A stretch of DNA of 64,000 bases from Prochlorococcus sp. AG-418-C09 (GCA_003214355.1 QCLS01000005.1:1-64000), one strand, 5' to 3'; positions 42,396 through 52,800 are shown, counted from the first letter of the stretch. Program-made: numbers and translations. The notes: generated from the sequence alone by a model not told the origin.

Positions 42396-42626
42396 AATAA
42401 TTAGATTTTTTTTATATTAACATTTTATCAAAGTTTTTAGACTTATCTTTTTTATATTAAAATTTGCTTTAACCTTTCAACTAAATAGAAAATTAAATAA
42501 ATATGACTTTAATTTATAAATAAAGATTTTATTGAATGTAGATGTAAACCAATTATTAATAAATAATGAATATATATAATTTTTAGTGTTTATAGTTGAT
42601 AATAATTTTAATAAAGCATAAAAAAA

Positions 42627-42797
42627 ATGAGTGGAGATAATTTACATGGAAAGCAGCCAATTAGATTTTATTCGGAAAATCTTACTATTACTAAGGTTGT
42701 ATTAATTCAGCATCATTTTAAATTAATTTCTAAGGATAAATCCATTCTTAACCTCGATATGAATCAGAATGAGTTTAAAGGCTTATTAGCTAGTTAG
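42627..42797 (+). CDS. hypothetical protein (56 aa)
   Basis: MSGDNLHGKQPIRFYSENLTITKVVLIQHHFKLISKDKSILNLDMNQNEFKGLLAS*. Confidence 0.4.
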   Translation: MSGDNLHGKQPIRFYSENLTITKVVLIQHHFKLISKDKSILNLDMNQNEFKGLLAS

Positions 42798-42839
42798 GTA
42801 ACCTATATTAAGAGCTTGATTAACTATTAATAATGATTA

Positions 42840-43001
42840 CTAGTTATTTATCTCATTTATCAAGTTTGATAACTTAATTCTTTTAACAATTTGTTCCTCT
42901 TCCCAAATAGAACCTACCTCATCCTTTCGCTGAGGTTTTGCTTCATATGCGAGGTACCAAAGTAAAACTCCAAATGGCAGTACTATTAATTCCATGATCA
43001 T
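42840..43001 (-). CDS. small membrane protein (53 aa), hypothetical
   Basis: MIMELIVLPFGVLLWYLAYEAKPQRKDEVGSIWEEEQIVKRIKLSNLINEINN*; ATG start preferred over the TTG track start. Confidence 0.5.
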   Translation of the reverse strand: MIMELIVLPFGVLLWYLAYEAKPQRKDEVGSIWEEEQIVKRIKLSNLINEINN

Positions 43002-43025
43002 ATATTTGACATATTCTAAATATAG

Positions 43026-43054
43026 TGCAACACTTTTATTATGCAAGTGTTACA
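43026..43054. promoter_or_regulatory. operator-like inverted repeat in a divergent promoter region
   Basis: TGCAACACTT (43026-43035) and inverted AAGTGTTACA (43045-43054). Confidence 0.45.
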
Positions 43055-43070
43055 TTAATTAAATCTTAAA

Positions 43071-43469
43071 ATGCCGTCATCAAGGAAGAGAATAGGCTTT
43101 TTACCAAGTGCTGGAGTTCAAGATATTATCAATAATATTTATAAACAGGAAGGAATAAGTCATTCTAAGATTACTGGGTTATTAGTTGAAGAAGCCCTTT
43201 TTGCTAGGGGGCTTTATGGATATAAAAAAAACAAATCAGAAATGTTTTCTAATAAATATATTAACAAACTTGACAACTTTTGTAGATTAAACAATCCCTC
43301 ATTAAAGAAAGAGCTTCAGACAGACCCAGCTATTCTTAAAGAAGATTTAGATTCAATACCTATTCACATTGTAGACGATAGCTATACAGAAGAAGAATAT
43401 CTAATACTAAATGATTTTCTAGAATATAAACAATTCAAGAGAATGCTCATGGATAAAAACAACAAGTAA
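43071..43469 (+). CDS. hypothetical protein, possible ribbon-helix-helix-like DNA-binding protein
   Basis: RKRIGFLPSAGVQDIINNIYKQEGISHSKITGLLVEEALFARGLY resembles a small RHH/CopG-like domain. Confidence 0.5.
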   Translation: MPSSRKRIGFLPSAGVQDIINNIYKQEGISHSKITGLLVEEALFARGLYGYKKNKSEMFSNKYINKLDNFCRLNNPSLKKELQTDPAILKEDLDSIPIHIVDDSYTEEEYLILNDFLEYKQFKRMLMDKNNK

Positions 43470-43492
43470 ATAAAGTGTGATATTTAAGGAAA

Positions 43493-43503
43493 AGTGTAAC
43501 ACT
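43493..43503. promoter_or_regulatory. palindromic operator-like site
   Basis: AGTGT-A-ACACT, same core as the 43026-43054 repeat. Confidence 0.35.
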
Positions 43504-43673
43504 ATTGGATAATATTTGATTATATTATTTTAGAGGTAACAAAATATAATTGACACTATAAATTAATTGATAAAAAACAATGAATCTCTTTAATTGATAA
43601 ACTTCAAAATATAAGGTTACTTTAATAGACCGAAAGTCTTTATGCTTTGATTTGTTTCTTCAAAATAGGAGAT

Positions 43674-43784
43674 TTGAAAAAAATAGTTTTTAAACCAAAG
43701 ACAAGTAAAGATATAGATAAGAATGGTATTAAATATAAAACAATATTCGAATCTAATAGAGAGAAATTTGAGAAAATTATATGA
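43674..43784 (+). CDS. tiny hypothetical ORF (36 aa, TTG start)
   Basis: MKKIVFKPKTSKDIDKNGIKYKTIFESNREKFEKII*. Confidence 0.2.
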   Translation: MKKIVFKPKTSKDIDKNGIKYKTIFESNREKFEKII

Positions 43785-44123
43785 AATAGGAAAGTAGCTA
43801 AGGACATTTGATTAAGTATTTATCAAATTAATAGCAATTAATTAATGTCTAAGATTAGTATGAATTTACACTATGTAATGGTTTTTATTATTAATTTAAG
43901 AAATATCTTGCAACATAAGATTGCTTTTTTTGAAATATGTTCTTTTATAAAAAAAATTATATTTTTTATTAATGAATTTAAATCTTGAGAGAGTTCTAGT
44001 TTGGATTTTATATCGTTCTGTTCAAATTTATTATGCTGATGCGCTAATGAAAGTATCCATAGAGGATAATTAAAATTTCTTTAAATCTTGATTTCTTCTG
44101 CTTTATTATTCTTTAAATTCATA

Positions 44124-44197
<74 letters not shown>

Positions 44198-44237
44198 ATA
44201 AAATTATTTTAAATCATTAGATGTATTATTTATAGAA

Positions 44238-44708
44238 TTAAGTCCTAATTTGTTTATTAGCCTCATATATGGCTATTCCACATGAAACAGACAAATTTAA
44301 ACTACGAACACCGTCAGTTTTAGAATCACTTGTTGCTTTGTTAGGCATTAAAATACTTATTAAGTGATCGCAATTTTCAATCACATTTTGTGGTAATCCA
44401 TTATCTTCTCTTCCGAATAAAAGAATATCATTTGATTTAAAACTAAATCTGCTTAAGGCTGTTCCATTTTTTTTGCTAAATGCTAAAATTCTACTATTTT
44501 GTTTAGATCTTTTAAATTCGTCAAAATTTGAGTATCTGTTTACCTTAACTAAATGCCAATAATCAAGTCCTGCTCTTTTAAGATATTTATCTTCTAATTT
44601 ATAACCTAAAGGTTCAATTAAATTTAAACTTGTATTAAATGCGGCACAACTTCTAGCTATATTCCCTGTATTTTGTGGTATGCGTGGTTCAAAAAGAGCA
44701 ATTTCCAT
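44238..44708 (-). CDS. trmL: tRNA (cytidine(34)-2'-O)-methyltransferase
   Basis: IALFEPRIPQNTGNIARSCAAF, LLFGREDNGLP, SLNLSVSCGIAIYE (SPOUT). Confidence 0.93.
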   Translation of the reverse strand: MEIALFEPRIPQNTGNIARSCAAFNTSLNLIEPLGYKLEDKYLKRAGLDYWHLVKVNRYSNFDEFKRSKQNSRILAFSKKNGTALSRFSFKSNDILLFGREDNGLPQNVIENCDHLISILMPNKATSDSKTDGVRSLNLSVSCGIAIYEANKQIRT

Positions 44709-45236
44709 TTAGATAGGTTTGGAAGTGTATATATCATCTAATCTTATTGCTTTGCCATTAATAGTAAGCCAATTCTCAGTAGAAATTTTGGTTATTTCTT
44801 TTAAGACTTGTCCCATTCTATCTGCAAACCTATTTCCAATTTCATATTCCGAAACAAGTCCCCACCCTACTTGCTCTCCAACGATTATTACAATATGTTT
44901 GTATGACTTAAATAGTTGAATTAATATATCTAAATATTTTTCCCATTCATCATCATTTTCCTTAATTAATTTCACTACAAAACCTCCAATAGAGTCTATT
45001 AATAAATTATCTTCGACTTTCGTTAATACCTTTAATAAATCATCACTTTCTATTAATTTCCAATTTTCTGGACGTTTTGATTTGTGTTTTTTAATTTTAT
45101 TTTGCCAATTCTCATCTGCATCCATTTTTTTTGACAATGCAATATAGGTAATTGAATCATAATTTTTGGCTATATTTTCGGCAAAGTCACTTTTACCACT
45201 ACATATTCCACCAGATACAAGGATTATTTTACACAT
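44709..45236 (-). CDS. cobU: adenosylcobinamide kinase / cobinamide-phosphate guanylyltransferase
   Basis: ILVSGGICSGKSDFAE, KHKSKRPENWKLIE, EVGWGLV-like EQVGWGLVSEYEIGNRFAD. Confidence 0.92.
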   Translation of the reverse strand: MCKIILVSGGICSGKSDFAENIAKNYDSITYIALSKKMDADENWQNKIKKHKSKRPENWKLIESDDLLKVLTKVEDNLLIDSIGGFVVKLIKENDDEWEKYLDILIQLFKSYKHIVIIVGEQVGWGLVSEYEIGNRFADRMGQVLKEITKISTENWLTINGKAIRLDDIYTSKPI

Positions 45237-45268
45237 TAATATTAATTGAAAGGTATGATTTCTTTAAT

Positions 45269-45574
45269 TTATTTGGAAAAATACCACCATGTTGCCAAAG
45301 GGATTATAGTTGCTGCAATTAATAAACCAATAACAATATAGGTGGCTAATGATGATTCTGTTTCTGAGGTCCGCATTACATTAAAATTAGGATCAACTAC
45401 AGGATTATCTATAGAGGATGGTTGACTCTTCTCATAGTTTATTATTGTATTTTGTTGAGTAACTAAAAATAAATGTGGAGAACTCAAATCCTGAGACGAA
45501 GCCTTATTGGGAATAAAAGCTATTAAACATATCGATATAACAATAGTGAATAATTTATTTAAATGTTTTTTCAT
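45269..45574 (-). CDS. hypothetical exported protein with C-terminal TM
   Basis: N-terminal signal-like segment, C-terminal YIVIGLLIAATIIPLATWW. Confidence 0.6.
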   Translation of the reverse strand: MKKHLNKLFTIVISICLIAFIPNKASSQDLSSPHLFLVTQQNTIINYEKSQPSSIDNPVVDPNFNVMRTSETESSLATYIVIGLLIAATIIPLATWWYFSK

Positions 45575-45680
45575 TTTTTGTTATTATTTTCATAACTATA
45601 TTAAAACTATTTTTGTTTTTTTTGTGGCATTTATTCTAAATTTAAATGCTTATAAAAATAAAACTATTTGAGTTTATTAA

Positions 45681-46307
45681 ATGAATTTAGATGGAAAAAG
45701 CATAATTATTATTGGTTTAATACTTTTTTGTTTTCAGTTGATTAATTTTTTTTCACTTGATTCAATAACGCCAGCGCTGGAGAGGGCACAAGTCCTTTCA
45801 GCCATCTCATCAATTGTAATTATACTAATAGGCTTGTTATTTGAGCGTATAACTCCAGTTTCCGGCAAGAAAGCTGAATTGTCTGGAGTAAATGATTTTG
45901 TATATGATCAATCCATACCTCAGGACTTGTTAGATGAGTTAGCTTGGGGATCTGAAAGTATATTAACTTCTACAGCAGCAGCCTCAATATTAATTCATTA
46001 TGGAAATAAAAATATCTTAAAAAGAGGATTGATAAATAAAAAGGATTTTAAACCAGGAGATATATGTAAAAGATCGATGAAACAAAATAGTTTAATTTCT
46101 CTTGTAAATACCAAATTCTATCCTGGTAAGGATGAATTTGATGATTTTTGTTATGGTGTCCCTTCAATACTGATTATTCCGATTGATTTTAAATCCTTTA
46201 TATTAATAGGTGGCTGGTCATCAAGATGCTTTACAAAATCTGACGAGAAATGGCTTACTAATTGGTCAAAGAAATTGAATAAACTAATAATAAAATACAA
46301 TTACTAA
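45681..46307 (+). CDS. cofactor assembly of complex C subunit B-like (CCB family)
   Basis: Two N-terminal TM segments, LAWGSESILTSTAAASILI...GVPSILIIPI; resembles the cyanobacterial CCB2/CCB4 family. Confidence 0.65.
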   Translation: MNLDGKSIIIIGLILFCFQLINFFSLDSITPALERAQVLSAISSIVIILIGLLFERITPVSGKKAELSGVNDFVYDQSIPQDLLDELAWGSESILTSTAAASILIHYGNKNILKRGLINKKDFKPGDICKRSMKQNSLISLVNTKFYPGKDEFDDFCYGVPSILIIPIDFKSFILIGGWSSRCFTKSDEKWLTNWSKKLNKLIIKYNY

Positions 46308-46933
46308 AAAAACAATGTAGATCTCACTCTCTCCCCTTCTGAAGAAAATAACATTTTGTTACTGTTGAAATCATAAAAAGCATTATCAGAACTTACCCTA
46401 AAATTGGTTTTGTTAGATGAATCATTGTAACTGTATTTAACTGGATTAAAGAATTTAACGACGTCAGAGTCTTGATTCAAAATAGCCTTACTAGATGAAA
46501 GGTTAATGTAATCGTCATCTAGCTTTACATCACCTTCAAGTGTTATTAATTCATTATTAACATCCCAATGTAAGGTATTTGATTTGATAAAACCACCCAT
46601 ATTATCTATATCCTCAATTAAAACATTGCCATCAAGAGTTAGAATATTGTTATTTAAAATGGCCGAATCAGCTGTAACAATATATTTAGGTATATCTTCT
46701 TCATAAAATATAACTTTAACAGTATCTAATTCATAGATCTGAGTGATCTTATTAAGATTAGATTTGGGACTAATAATTGTATATAGTTTCAGACCATCTT
46801 CAGAAAATTGATTCATCGTGAAGCTGTCTATTGTTAGATTTAAATCATCTTTTAATGGCGTTTCTAATTTACAACCTGATATAAATATCACGACTAATAT
46901 AGTTATTATTCTAATTATTTTATTCATACTCAA
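46304..46933 (-). CDS. lptC: LptC-like LPS export periplasmic protein
   Basis: Lipobox-like IFISGC; LptC-like repeats GNVLIEDIDNMGGFIKSNTLHWDVNNELITLEGDVKL. Confidence 0.75.
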   Translation of the reverse strand: MSMNKIIRIITILVVIFISGCKLETPLKDDLNLTIDSFTMNQFSEDGLKLYTIISPKSNLNKITQIYELDTVKVIFYEEDIPKYIVTADSAILNNNILTLDGNVLIEDIDNMGGFIKSNTLHWDVNNELITLEGDVKLDDDYINLSSSKAILNQDSDVVKFFNPVKYSYNDSSNKTNFRVSSDNAFYDFNSNKMLFSSEGERVRSTLFF

Positions 46934-48452
46934 GCTTGGTTATTATTGGTATAGGAGAAGGTAATTCATTTCCTTCAGGAGTTAATCCCCACTCTAGCTG
47001 ATTGATCCATGGCTGATCTTTTTTATATAATTTACCTAGCTGATTATCTATTTTATTTGAAAGATTAGGAAGTAATGGATTTAATAATAAACCTATTATC
47101 CTGATTGACTCCAGTACATTGTAAATAATAATTTTAACCTCATCAATACTTTCATCGTTCTTAATTAGAGACCAGGGCTCGTTTTCATTTAAGTATAGAT
47201 TAATTTTAATCGCATAATTTAATACTAAATTGGAAGCTAGATCTAATTGATTATTATTAAAATAATTTATATATTCTTTTATCATTTTTTTTGATAATTC
47301 ACTCAAAATAACCTCCTTATTATTGCTGATATCTGGAACAGACTTATTAAACCACTTACAAGACATTGAAGTAGTTCTATTTAATAAATTACCTATCGTA
47401 TTTGCAAGATCATTATTAACAATATCAACGAATCTTTTATGCTGAAAATCTCCATCACTTCCTAGTAAGATATCTTTTAAAAGGAACCATCTAACAGCAT
47501 CTTCTCCATATTTTTCTAACAATAAATCAGGATCAAGAACATTCCCTAAACTCTTACCCATTTTCTGACCTTCCCTTGTAAGGAAACCATGCCCAATAAT
47601 TTTCGTAGGAGGGGCCATTCCGGCTGACAAAAGCATTGCTGGCCAATATATGGCATGGAATCTTAGTATGTCTTTACCTATTAAATGTAAACTGGCCGGC
47701 CATCCAGATGATATGGACTTTGTCAATGATGGATCATCCTCATTAAGTGACAAGGCACTTACATATCCTAAAAGTGCATCGAACCAAACATAAAAAGTAT
47801 GATCTGATTTATCTGGAACAGGGATTCCCCATGTCAAATTAGTTCTTGAAATAGAGAAATCCTTAAGTCCTTTTTTGACAAAACTTATTATTTCATTTCT
47901 TCGTTCTTTAGGTTCAATAAATCCTTCTTTATTAACTATATTCTCAATTTGTTTTTGATATTTTGATAATCTAAAAAACAGATTTTCTTCATTCTTATAC
48001 TCTAATTTCTTTCTATGTATAGGACATAGAGTCTCAGGAGAATTATCAGGATTATCTTTAAATTCTTCGCAACCAACACAATACCAGCCTTTTTGAATGC
48101 CAATATATATGTCACCTGTTTTCTTTACCCTGTTGTAAAATTCATAAACTATTTTCTTATGATTGATTGAACTAGTCCTTATAAAACTTGAGAAACTTAT
48201 ATTCCATTGTTTCCAATTCTTATAAAAAATTGATGAAATCTCATCACAATGTTGATCAGGAGGAATCCCTTTCTGAGAGGCTGTTCTCTGTATCTTAAGA
48301 CCATGTTCATCAACACCAGTTATAAATATAACTTCCTTGCCCATTAATCTGTTGTATCTAGCGATTGAATCGCATATTAGTGTTGTATATACGCTTCCTA
48401 AATGAGGTTTATCATTAACATAATACAAAGGTGTTGTAATTATATAGGTCAT
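46920..48452 (-). CDS. metG: methionyl-tRNA synthetase
   Basis: TTPLYYVNDKPHLGS (HIGH-like), GQKMGKSLGN (KMSKS-like). Confidence 0.97.
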   Translation of the reverse strand: MTYIITTPLYYVNDKPHLGSVYTTLICDSIARYNRLMGKEVIFITGVDEHGLKIQRTASQKGIPPDQHCDEISSIFYKNWKQWNISFSSFIRTSSINHKKIVYEFYNRVKKTGDIYIGIQKGWYCVGCEEFKDNPDNSPETLCPIHRKKLEYKNEENLFFRLSKYQKQIENIVNKEGFIEPKERRNEIISFVKKGLKDFSISRTNLTWGIPVPDKSDHTFYVWFDALLGYVSALSLNEDDPSLTKSISSGWPASLHLIGKDILRFHAIYWPAMLLSAGMAPPTKIIGHGFLTREGQKMGKSLGNVLDPDLLLEKYGEDAVRWFLLKDILLGSDGDFQHKRFVDIVNNDLANTIGNLLNRTTSMSCKWFNKSVPDISNNKEVILSELSKKMIKEYINYFNNNQLDLASNLVLNYAIKINLYLNENEPWSLIKNDESIDEVKIIIYNVLESIRIIGLLLNPLLPNLSNKIDNQLGKLYKKDQPWINQLEWGLTPEGNELPSPIPIITKLEYE

Positions 48453-48509
48453 AATATTTTTTCTAATATACTATCAAAGTTTTTTTTTTTAAAGTTAAGG
48501 TATAAAGAT

Positions 48510-49697
48510 TCAATTTATGAATTCTAGTAAATTAGATGACACGTTTTTACTATATTTAACTTTATAAATTTTATTTGTGTATGTTTCTACCGATGAATAC
48601 AGAATTATTAAAGTTTCTAAATAGTATTCTGGAAAATATACCAAAGCAATATTTTTTTTGTTGTTCACCCATCTTATAAATATTATTTTATTTGCTTCTA
48701 CATTTTGATCAAAGAATTTTCTCAAGTATTTTAATTTGTTCTCTTTAACAATATTGTTTAATTCAAATTGCTTAGTTTTATTTATCTCTATTATCTCTTT
48801 AATTATATCTTCACTAATTAAGTTTAAATTATTCAATTTATAAGATATTTGTCTCTGAACAATAAGATCAAGATATCTTCTTAATGGGGAAGTTGCTTGA
48901 ACATATGATTTCAGGCCTAAAGTTTCATGATTATTTGCTTTTATTGATATGAAACTTTTCCCTATATATTGTTTTAGTATTGAATACTTTATTGGGCTAT
49001 TGAAATTTTTCTCAAGTATTGCATTAGAATCACAATTAATTTTTTGGCTTCTAAAAGGGGCTGGTATATTATTTTTTAATAGAAAGTCGCTATAAACATA
49101 ACCCATCAATATCATTGCTTCAGAAACAACTTTATGTGCCAATGTGTTTTCTATTTTATCGATTGTTATATTATCGTTTTGATCATATTTTAATTTTGAA
49201 TACGGCATCTCAAACATTATGGCTCCCTGAGACTTTCTAAATTTATAACTCTTAATAAGTAGCTCCTTCAAAAGAACTAATTCATATTCTTCTTTTGGTT
49301 CTATATCTAATAACTCATTTGCTTCATCATAGGTCAGTTGATAATTGGGTTTAATTTCGGCTTCTATTATTTGGTAATTTATTATTGAGCCATTCTCACA
49401 TAGCTCAATTCTAGTACTTAATGTTTCTGATATTTTATTTTGTTTTAAATTAGCTCTTTCTAAAATTTCTGGATCTATCATTGGCACGTATTCATCTACA
49501 AGATATAAACTAGATCCATTTTGTTGAGCCCTTTTCTCATGATTTGATTCAAAATCAAAAAGCTTAACAGGGTAACTAATGTGAATCCAAATATAACTTC
49601 TTCCATTTAAATCAACCTCTAAAGAAATAGCATCATCAATCTCTTTAGGATTATTGGTATCAATAGTAAATGTTTTTAGATTTGTTAAATCTTTCAA
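48510..49697 (-). CDS. short RNase II-family exoribonuclease (RNB domain)
   Basis: TIDTNNPKEIDDAISL catalytic Asp cluster; QATSPLRRYLDLIVQRQI. Confidence 0.9.
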   Translation of the reverse strand: MKDLTNLKTFTIDTNNPKEIDDAISLEVDLNGRSYIWIHISYPVKLFDFESNHEKRAQQNGSSLYLVDEYVPMIDPEILERANLKQNKISETLSTRIELCENGSIINYQIIEAEIKPNYQLTYDEANELLDIEPKEEYELVLLKELLIKSYKFRKSQGAIMFEMPYSKLKYDQNDNITIDKIENTLAHKVVSEAMILMGYVYSDFLLKNNIPAPFRSQKINCDSNAILEKNFNSPIKYSILKQYIGKSFISIKANNHETLGLKSYVQATSPLRRYLDLIVQRQISYKLNNLNLISEDIIKEIIEINKTKQFELNNIVKENKLKYLRKFFDQNVEANKIIFIRWVNNKKNIALVYFPEYYLETLIILYSSVETYTNKIYKVKYSKNVSSNLLEFIN

Positions 49698-49713
49698 TTA
49701 AAAAAATTATTAA

Positions 49714-49935
49714 TTATCCTTCTGGATTGACGAATGGTAATAAAGCAACAATTCTTGCTCTTTTAACGGCTAAAGTTAAATCCCTTTGCTGCTTTGCAGT
49801 TAGACCTGTCATTCTTCTTGGTAGGATCTTACCCCTTTCAGTAATAAATTTCTTGAGTAGTTCCACATCTTTATAATCGATGGGATCACCAGGTTTAATT
49901 GGGGATAGTTGTTTTTTAAAGATTGAATTTCCCAT
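49714..49935 (-). CDS. rpsR: 30S ribosomal protein S18
   Basis: [50 protein letters not shown]. Confidence 0.98.
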   Translation of the reverse strand: MGNSIFKKQLSPIKPGDPIDYKDVELLKKFITERGKILPRRMTGLTAKQQRDLTLAVKRARIVALLPFVNPEG

Positions 49936-49937
49936 TT

Positions 49938-50135
49938 TTACTTGATTTCTTTATGTATAGTCATTTTATTAAGTTGAGGACAAAACTTTTTCAGCTCTAA
50001 CCTCTCTGTAGTGTTTCTACGATTCTTTTCTGTTGTATATCTTGAGACTCCTGGTGATCGCATTTTTGAAGCAGGCGTTGTTCTACATTCAGTGCATTCA
50101 AGAGTAACAACTATTCTTGTTCCTTTTTTCGCCAT
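49938..50135 (-). CDS. rpmG: 50S ribosomal protein L33
   Basis: [19 protein letters not shown]...[22 protein letters not shown]. Confidence 0.98.
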   Translation of the reverse strand: MAKKGTRIVVTLECTECRTTPASKMRSPGVSRYTTEKNRRNTTERLELKKFCPQLNKMTIHKEIK

Positions 50136-50234
50136 TTCGAAATAATACGTTAATGTATAATTTTCTATTGTACAGGTTAATCAATCTATTTTGAAAGTAC
50201 CTGGATTATTTTAATTTTTTCAAATATAAACCAT

Positions 50235-52697
50235 ATGAAGGTTTCACATAACTGGTTAAAGGATTTAGTCGATATAAATATAACTCCGATAGAATTGTCT
50301 GAAAAACTATCTATAGGTGGATTTGAAGTTGAATCTTTAACAGATTGTTCATTAAATGTTAAGGATGTGGTTTTAGGTAAAGTTTTATCTGTTGAAAAAC
50401 ATATAAATTCTGATAAATTATCCATCTGCAGCGTAGATATTGGATTATCTTCTGTTTTACAAATTATTTGTGGAGCTAATAACATTCGACCTGATATTTA
50501 TGTATATGTTGCTCCAATTGGTTCATATTTGAAGGCTGTTGATTTAGAAATTAAGTCGGCTGAAATAAGAGGTGTTTTAAGTGAAGGAATGATATGTTCT
50601 TTACAGGAATTAGGCTTAGAGCAACTAAGCAAAGGTATAGCTGTTATTGAGGAATCCTTAGCTAGTAAATATAAATTAGGACATAATGCAGCTGATATAC
50701 TTCAATTAAATGATTTTATATATGATTTAGCTATCACTGCAAATAGACCTGATGGAATGTCATTGATAGGAATTGCTCGGGAAGTATCAGCGTTACTAGA
50801 AACTAATCTTTCATTACCAAATGTTGATTATATTTCTGATATTAATATTCTTAAAACCGGTTCATTTATTCCTGAAGCTATAGATAATGAGTCTATTTAT
50901 TCAGTTTCTTTTATAGAAAATGTTGATGGAAACTTCATATCACCAAAATGGATTAAGGATAGGTTAGAAATCTCAGATATAAAATCAATTAATCTAATAG
51001 TTGATATCACAAATTATATTCTTTTAGAACAAGGTCAACCTTTACATGCATTTGATAGAGAGAAATTATCCACTTTAATAGGAAGAGATGTTCGGGCATC
51101 AGATTTTGGAGTAAGAAATGGGAGAGATGATGAGAAACTTATTGGTTTAGATGGCAAATGTTATTTATTAAATTCGAATGTAACTGTAATAACGTGCGAT
51201 GACAAACCAGTAGCAATCGCAGGAATAATTGGAGGGCTTGAAACATCAGTTACTGAAACGACCACATCAATATGCTTAGAGGCAGCAGTATTTAATCCTT
51301 CAGTCATTAGAGGATCATCTAAAGAAATTGGTTTAAGGACTGAATCAAGTAGTCGCTATGAAAAAGGTATTTCTTATAAAAACACTTTATTCTCTGTTTG
51401 TAGATCCATAGATTTATTCAAGAGGTTTTACAAATCGTCAAAATACAAAGTTTATGCTTCTAGAGTTGTTAATGATGATAATAACTCTGTCAGACTACGA
51501 AGAAGTCGCATACATAAGATTCTTGGACCAATAGTTCTATATGATCCTCAAACCAATTTAGTAGAGAAAAGATTGTTAAATGACTCTGAAATAGTTCATA
51601 AACTTCAACTAATAGGATGCAGTATTAATAATATGGATGGGGGTTGGGATGTAAGTGTAATACCAAATAGATCACAAGATCTCATAAGAGAAATTGACTT
51701 AATAGAAGAGATCGCCAGATTAATACGTTATGATATGTTCGATCAGAAGATCCCAGAACCAGTAAGGCCCGGTAAATTAACTAATTTTCAATTGGCAGCA
51801 AGAAAACTCAAGAACTCCTTAGTAAATAGTGGTTTTAATGAGGTCCTAACATATTCACTAGTTCAGATGGATAAAGAGAAAGATCAGGTTAAAATATCTA
51901 ATCCATTAGTTTCAGAATTAAGCTGTCTAAGAGATAGTATCTGGCAAGATCATTTAAAGATTTGCGATCAAAATATAAAGTCTGGTAGTAAAGCCTGTTG
52001 GATATTTGAAATTGGAAATATTTTCATTACTCATGATAATGATAATATTCAGAAAGAATTAATTAGTGGAGCTATATGTGGAGACAAAAAACTAAGTGAA
52101 TGGAATACATCAGGTAAGAAAAACTCTTTAGATTATTATCAAGCTCGAGGAAAACTTCAACAAGCAATATCGAGTTTAAATGTATCAATCCAAGATAAGT
52201 TAAATGATAAATTCGATCATTTACATCCAGGTAGATCTTCAATATTAATAATTGAAGGTAAGGAATCTGGATACTTTGGACAAATCCATCCTAAATTATT
52301 GTTGGGAAATAAATTAATAAAGAATTTGTATTTATTTAGTATTGACTCAGATAATTTATTAAATGCAGCAATTAGAAAAAGTACATGGAATCCAATTTAT
52401 AAGAATTATGCTACTGTGCCTAGTATTGAAAGAGATGTGAGTTTTGTATTTGATAAAAAATACCTTGTTGCAGAAATAATTAATTTCATAAAAAAATCAG
52501 GTAAAAGTTTATTAGAAAATGTAAATCTTATAGATATATATAATGACAAAACTTTAAGTAATAATTTTATTAATTATACATTTAGATTGATTTATCGAGA
52601 TAAAGATAAAACATTACAAGAATCTGATATTTCAGAATTACATAATAATTTAATTGATTCAATAGAAAATAACTTCGCCGCAAAACAAAGAATATAA
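50235..52697 (+). CDS. pheT: phenylalanyl-tRNA synthetase beta subunit
   Basis: MKVSHNWLKDLVDI, tRNA-binding domain, B3/B4, C-terminal FDX-ACB domain. Confidence 0.97.
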   Translation: MKVSHNWLKDLVDINITPIELSEKLSIGGFEVESLTDCSLNVKDVVLGKVLSVEKHINSDKLSICSVDIGLSSVLQIICGANNIRPDIYVYVAPIGSYLKAVDLEIKSAEIRGVLSEGMICSLQELGLEQLSKGIAVIEESLASKYKLGHNAADILQLNDFIYDLAITANRPDGMSLIGIAREVSALLETNLSLPNVDYISDINILKTGSFIPEAIDNESIYSVSFIENVDGNFISPKWIKDRLEISDIKSINLIVDITNYILLEQGQPLHAFDREKLSTLIGRDVRASDFGVRNGRDDEKLIGLDGKCYLLNSNVTVITCDDKPVAIAGIIGGLETSVTETTTSICLEAAVFNPSVIRGSSKEIGLRTESSSRYEKGISYKNTLFSVCRSIDLFKRFYKSSKYKVYASRVVNDDNNSVRLRRSRIHKILGPIVLYDPQTNLVEKRLLNDSEIVHKLQLIGCSINNMDGGWDVSVIPNRSQDLIREIDLIEEIARLIRYDMFDQKIPEPVRPGKLTNFQLAARKLKNSLVNSGFNEVLTYSLVQMDKEKDQVKISNPLVSELSCLRDSIWQDHLKICDQNIKSGSKACWIFEIGNIFITHDNDNIQKELISGAICGDKKLSEWNTSGKKNSLDYYQARGKLQQAISSLNVSIQDKLNDKFDHLHPGRSSILIIEGKESGYFGQIHPKLLLGNKLIKNLYLFSIDSDNLLNAAIRKSTWNPIYKNYATVPSIERDVSFVFDKKYLVAEIINFIKKSGKSLLENVNLIDIYNDKTLSNNFINYTFRLIYRDKDKTLQESDISELHNNLIDSIENNFAAKQRI

Positions 52698-52712
52698 TCT
52701 AATGAATCTAAA

Positions 52713-52747
52713 ATAAGACCAGTACTGAGTCTAGCAATAAGTCTTAT
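52713..52747. repeat. hairpin copy 1, ATAAGAC...GTCTTAT
   Basis: 7-bp inverted repeat ATAAGAC (52713-52719)/GTCTTAT (52741-52747). Confidence 0.5.
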
Positions 52748-52800
52748 AATAGACAAGTAGTACTTTTATAATTTCAGCTTATGTATCGTATAATTACATC

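Noticed and set aside
43520-44120. AT-rich gap considered as a possible ncRNA or pseudogene region
   Set aside because: Only one weak 36-aa TTG-start ORF and no strong hairpin or repeat were found; left unannotated beyond that low-confidence ORF.
50186-50485. 99-aa minus-strand ORF in the track
   Set aside because: Antisense to the start of pheT, with no domain.
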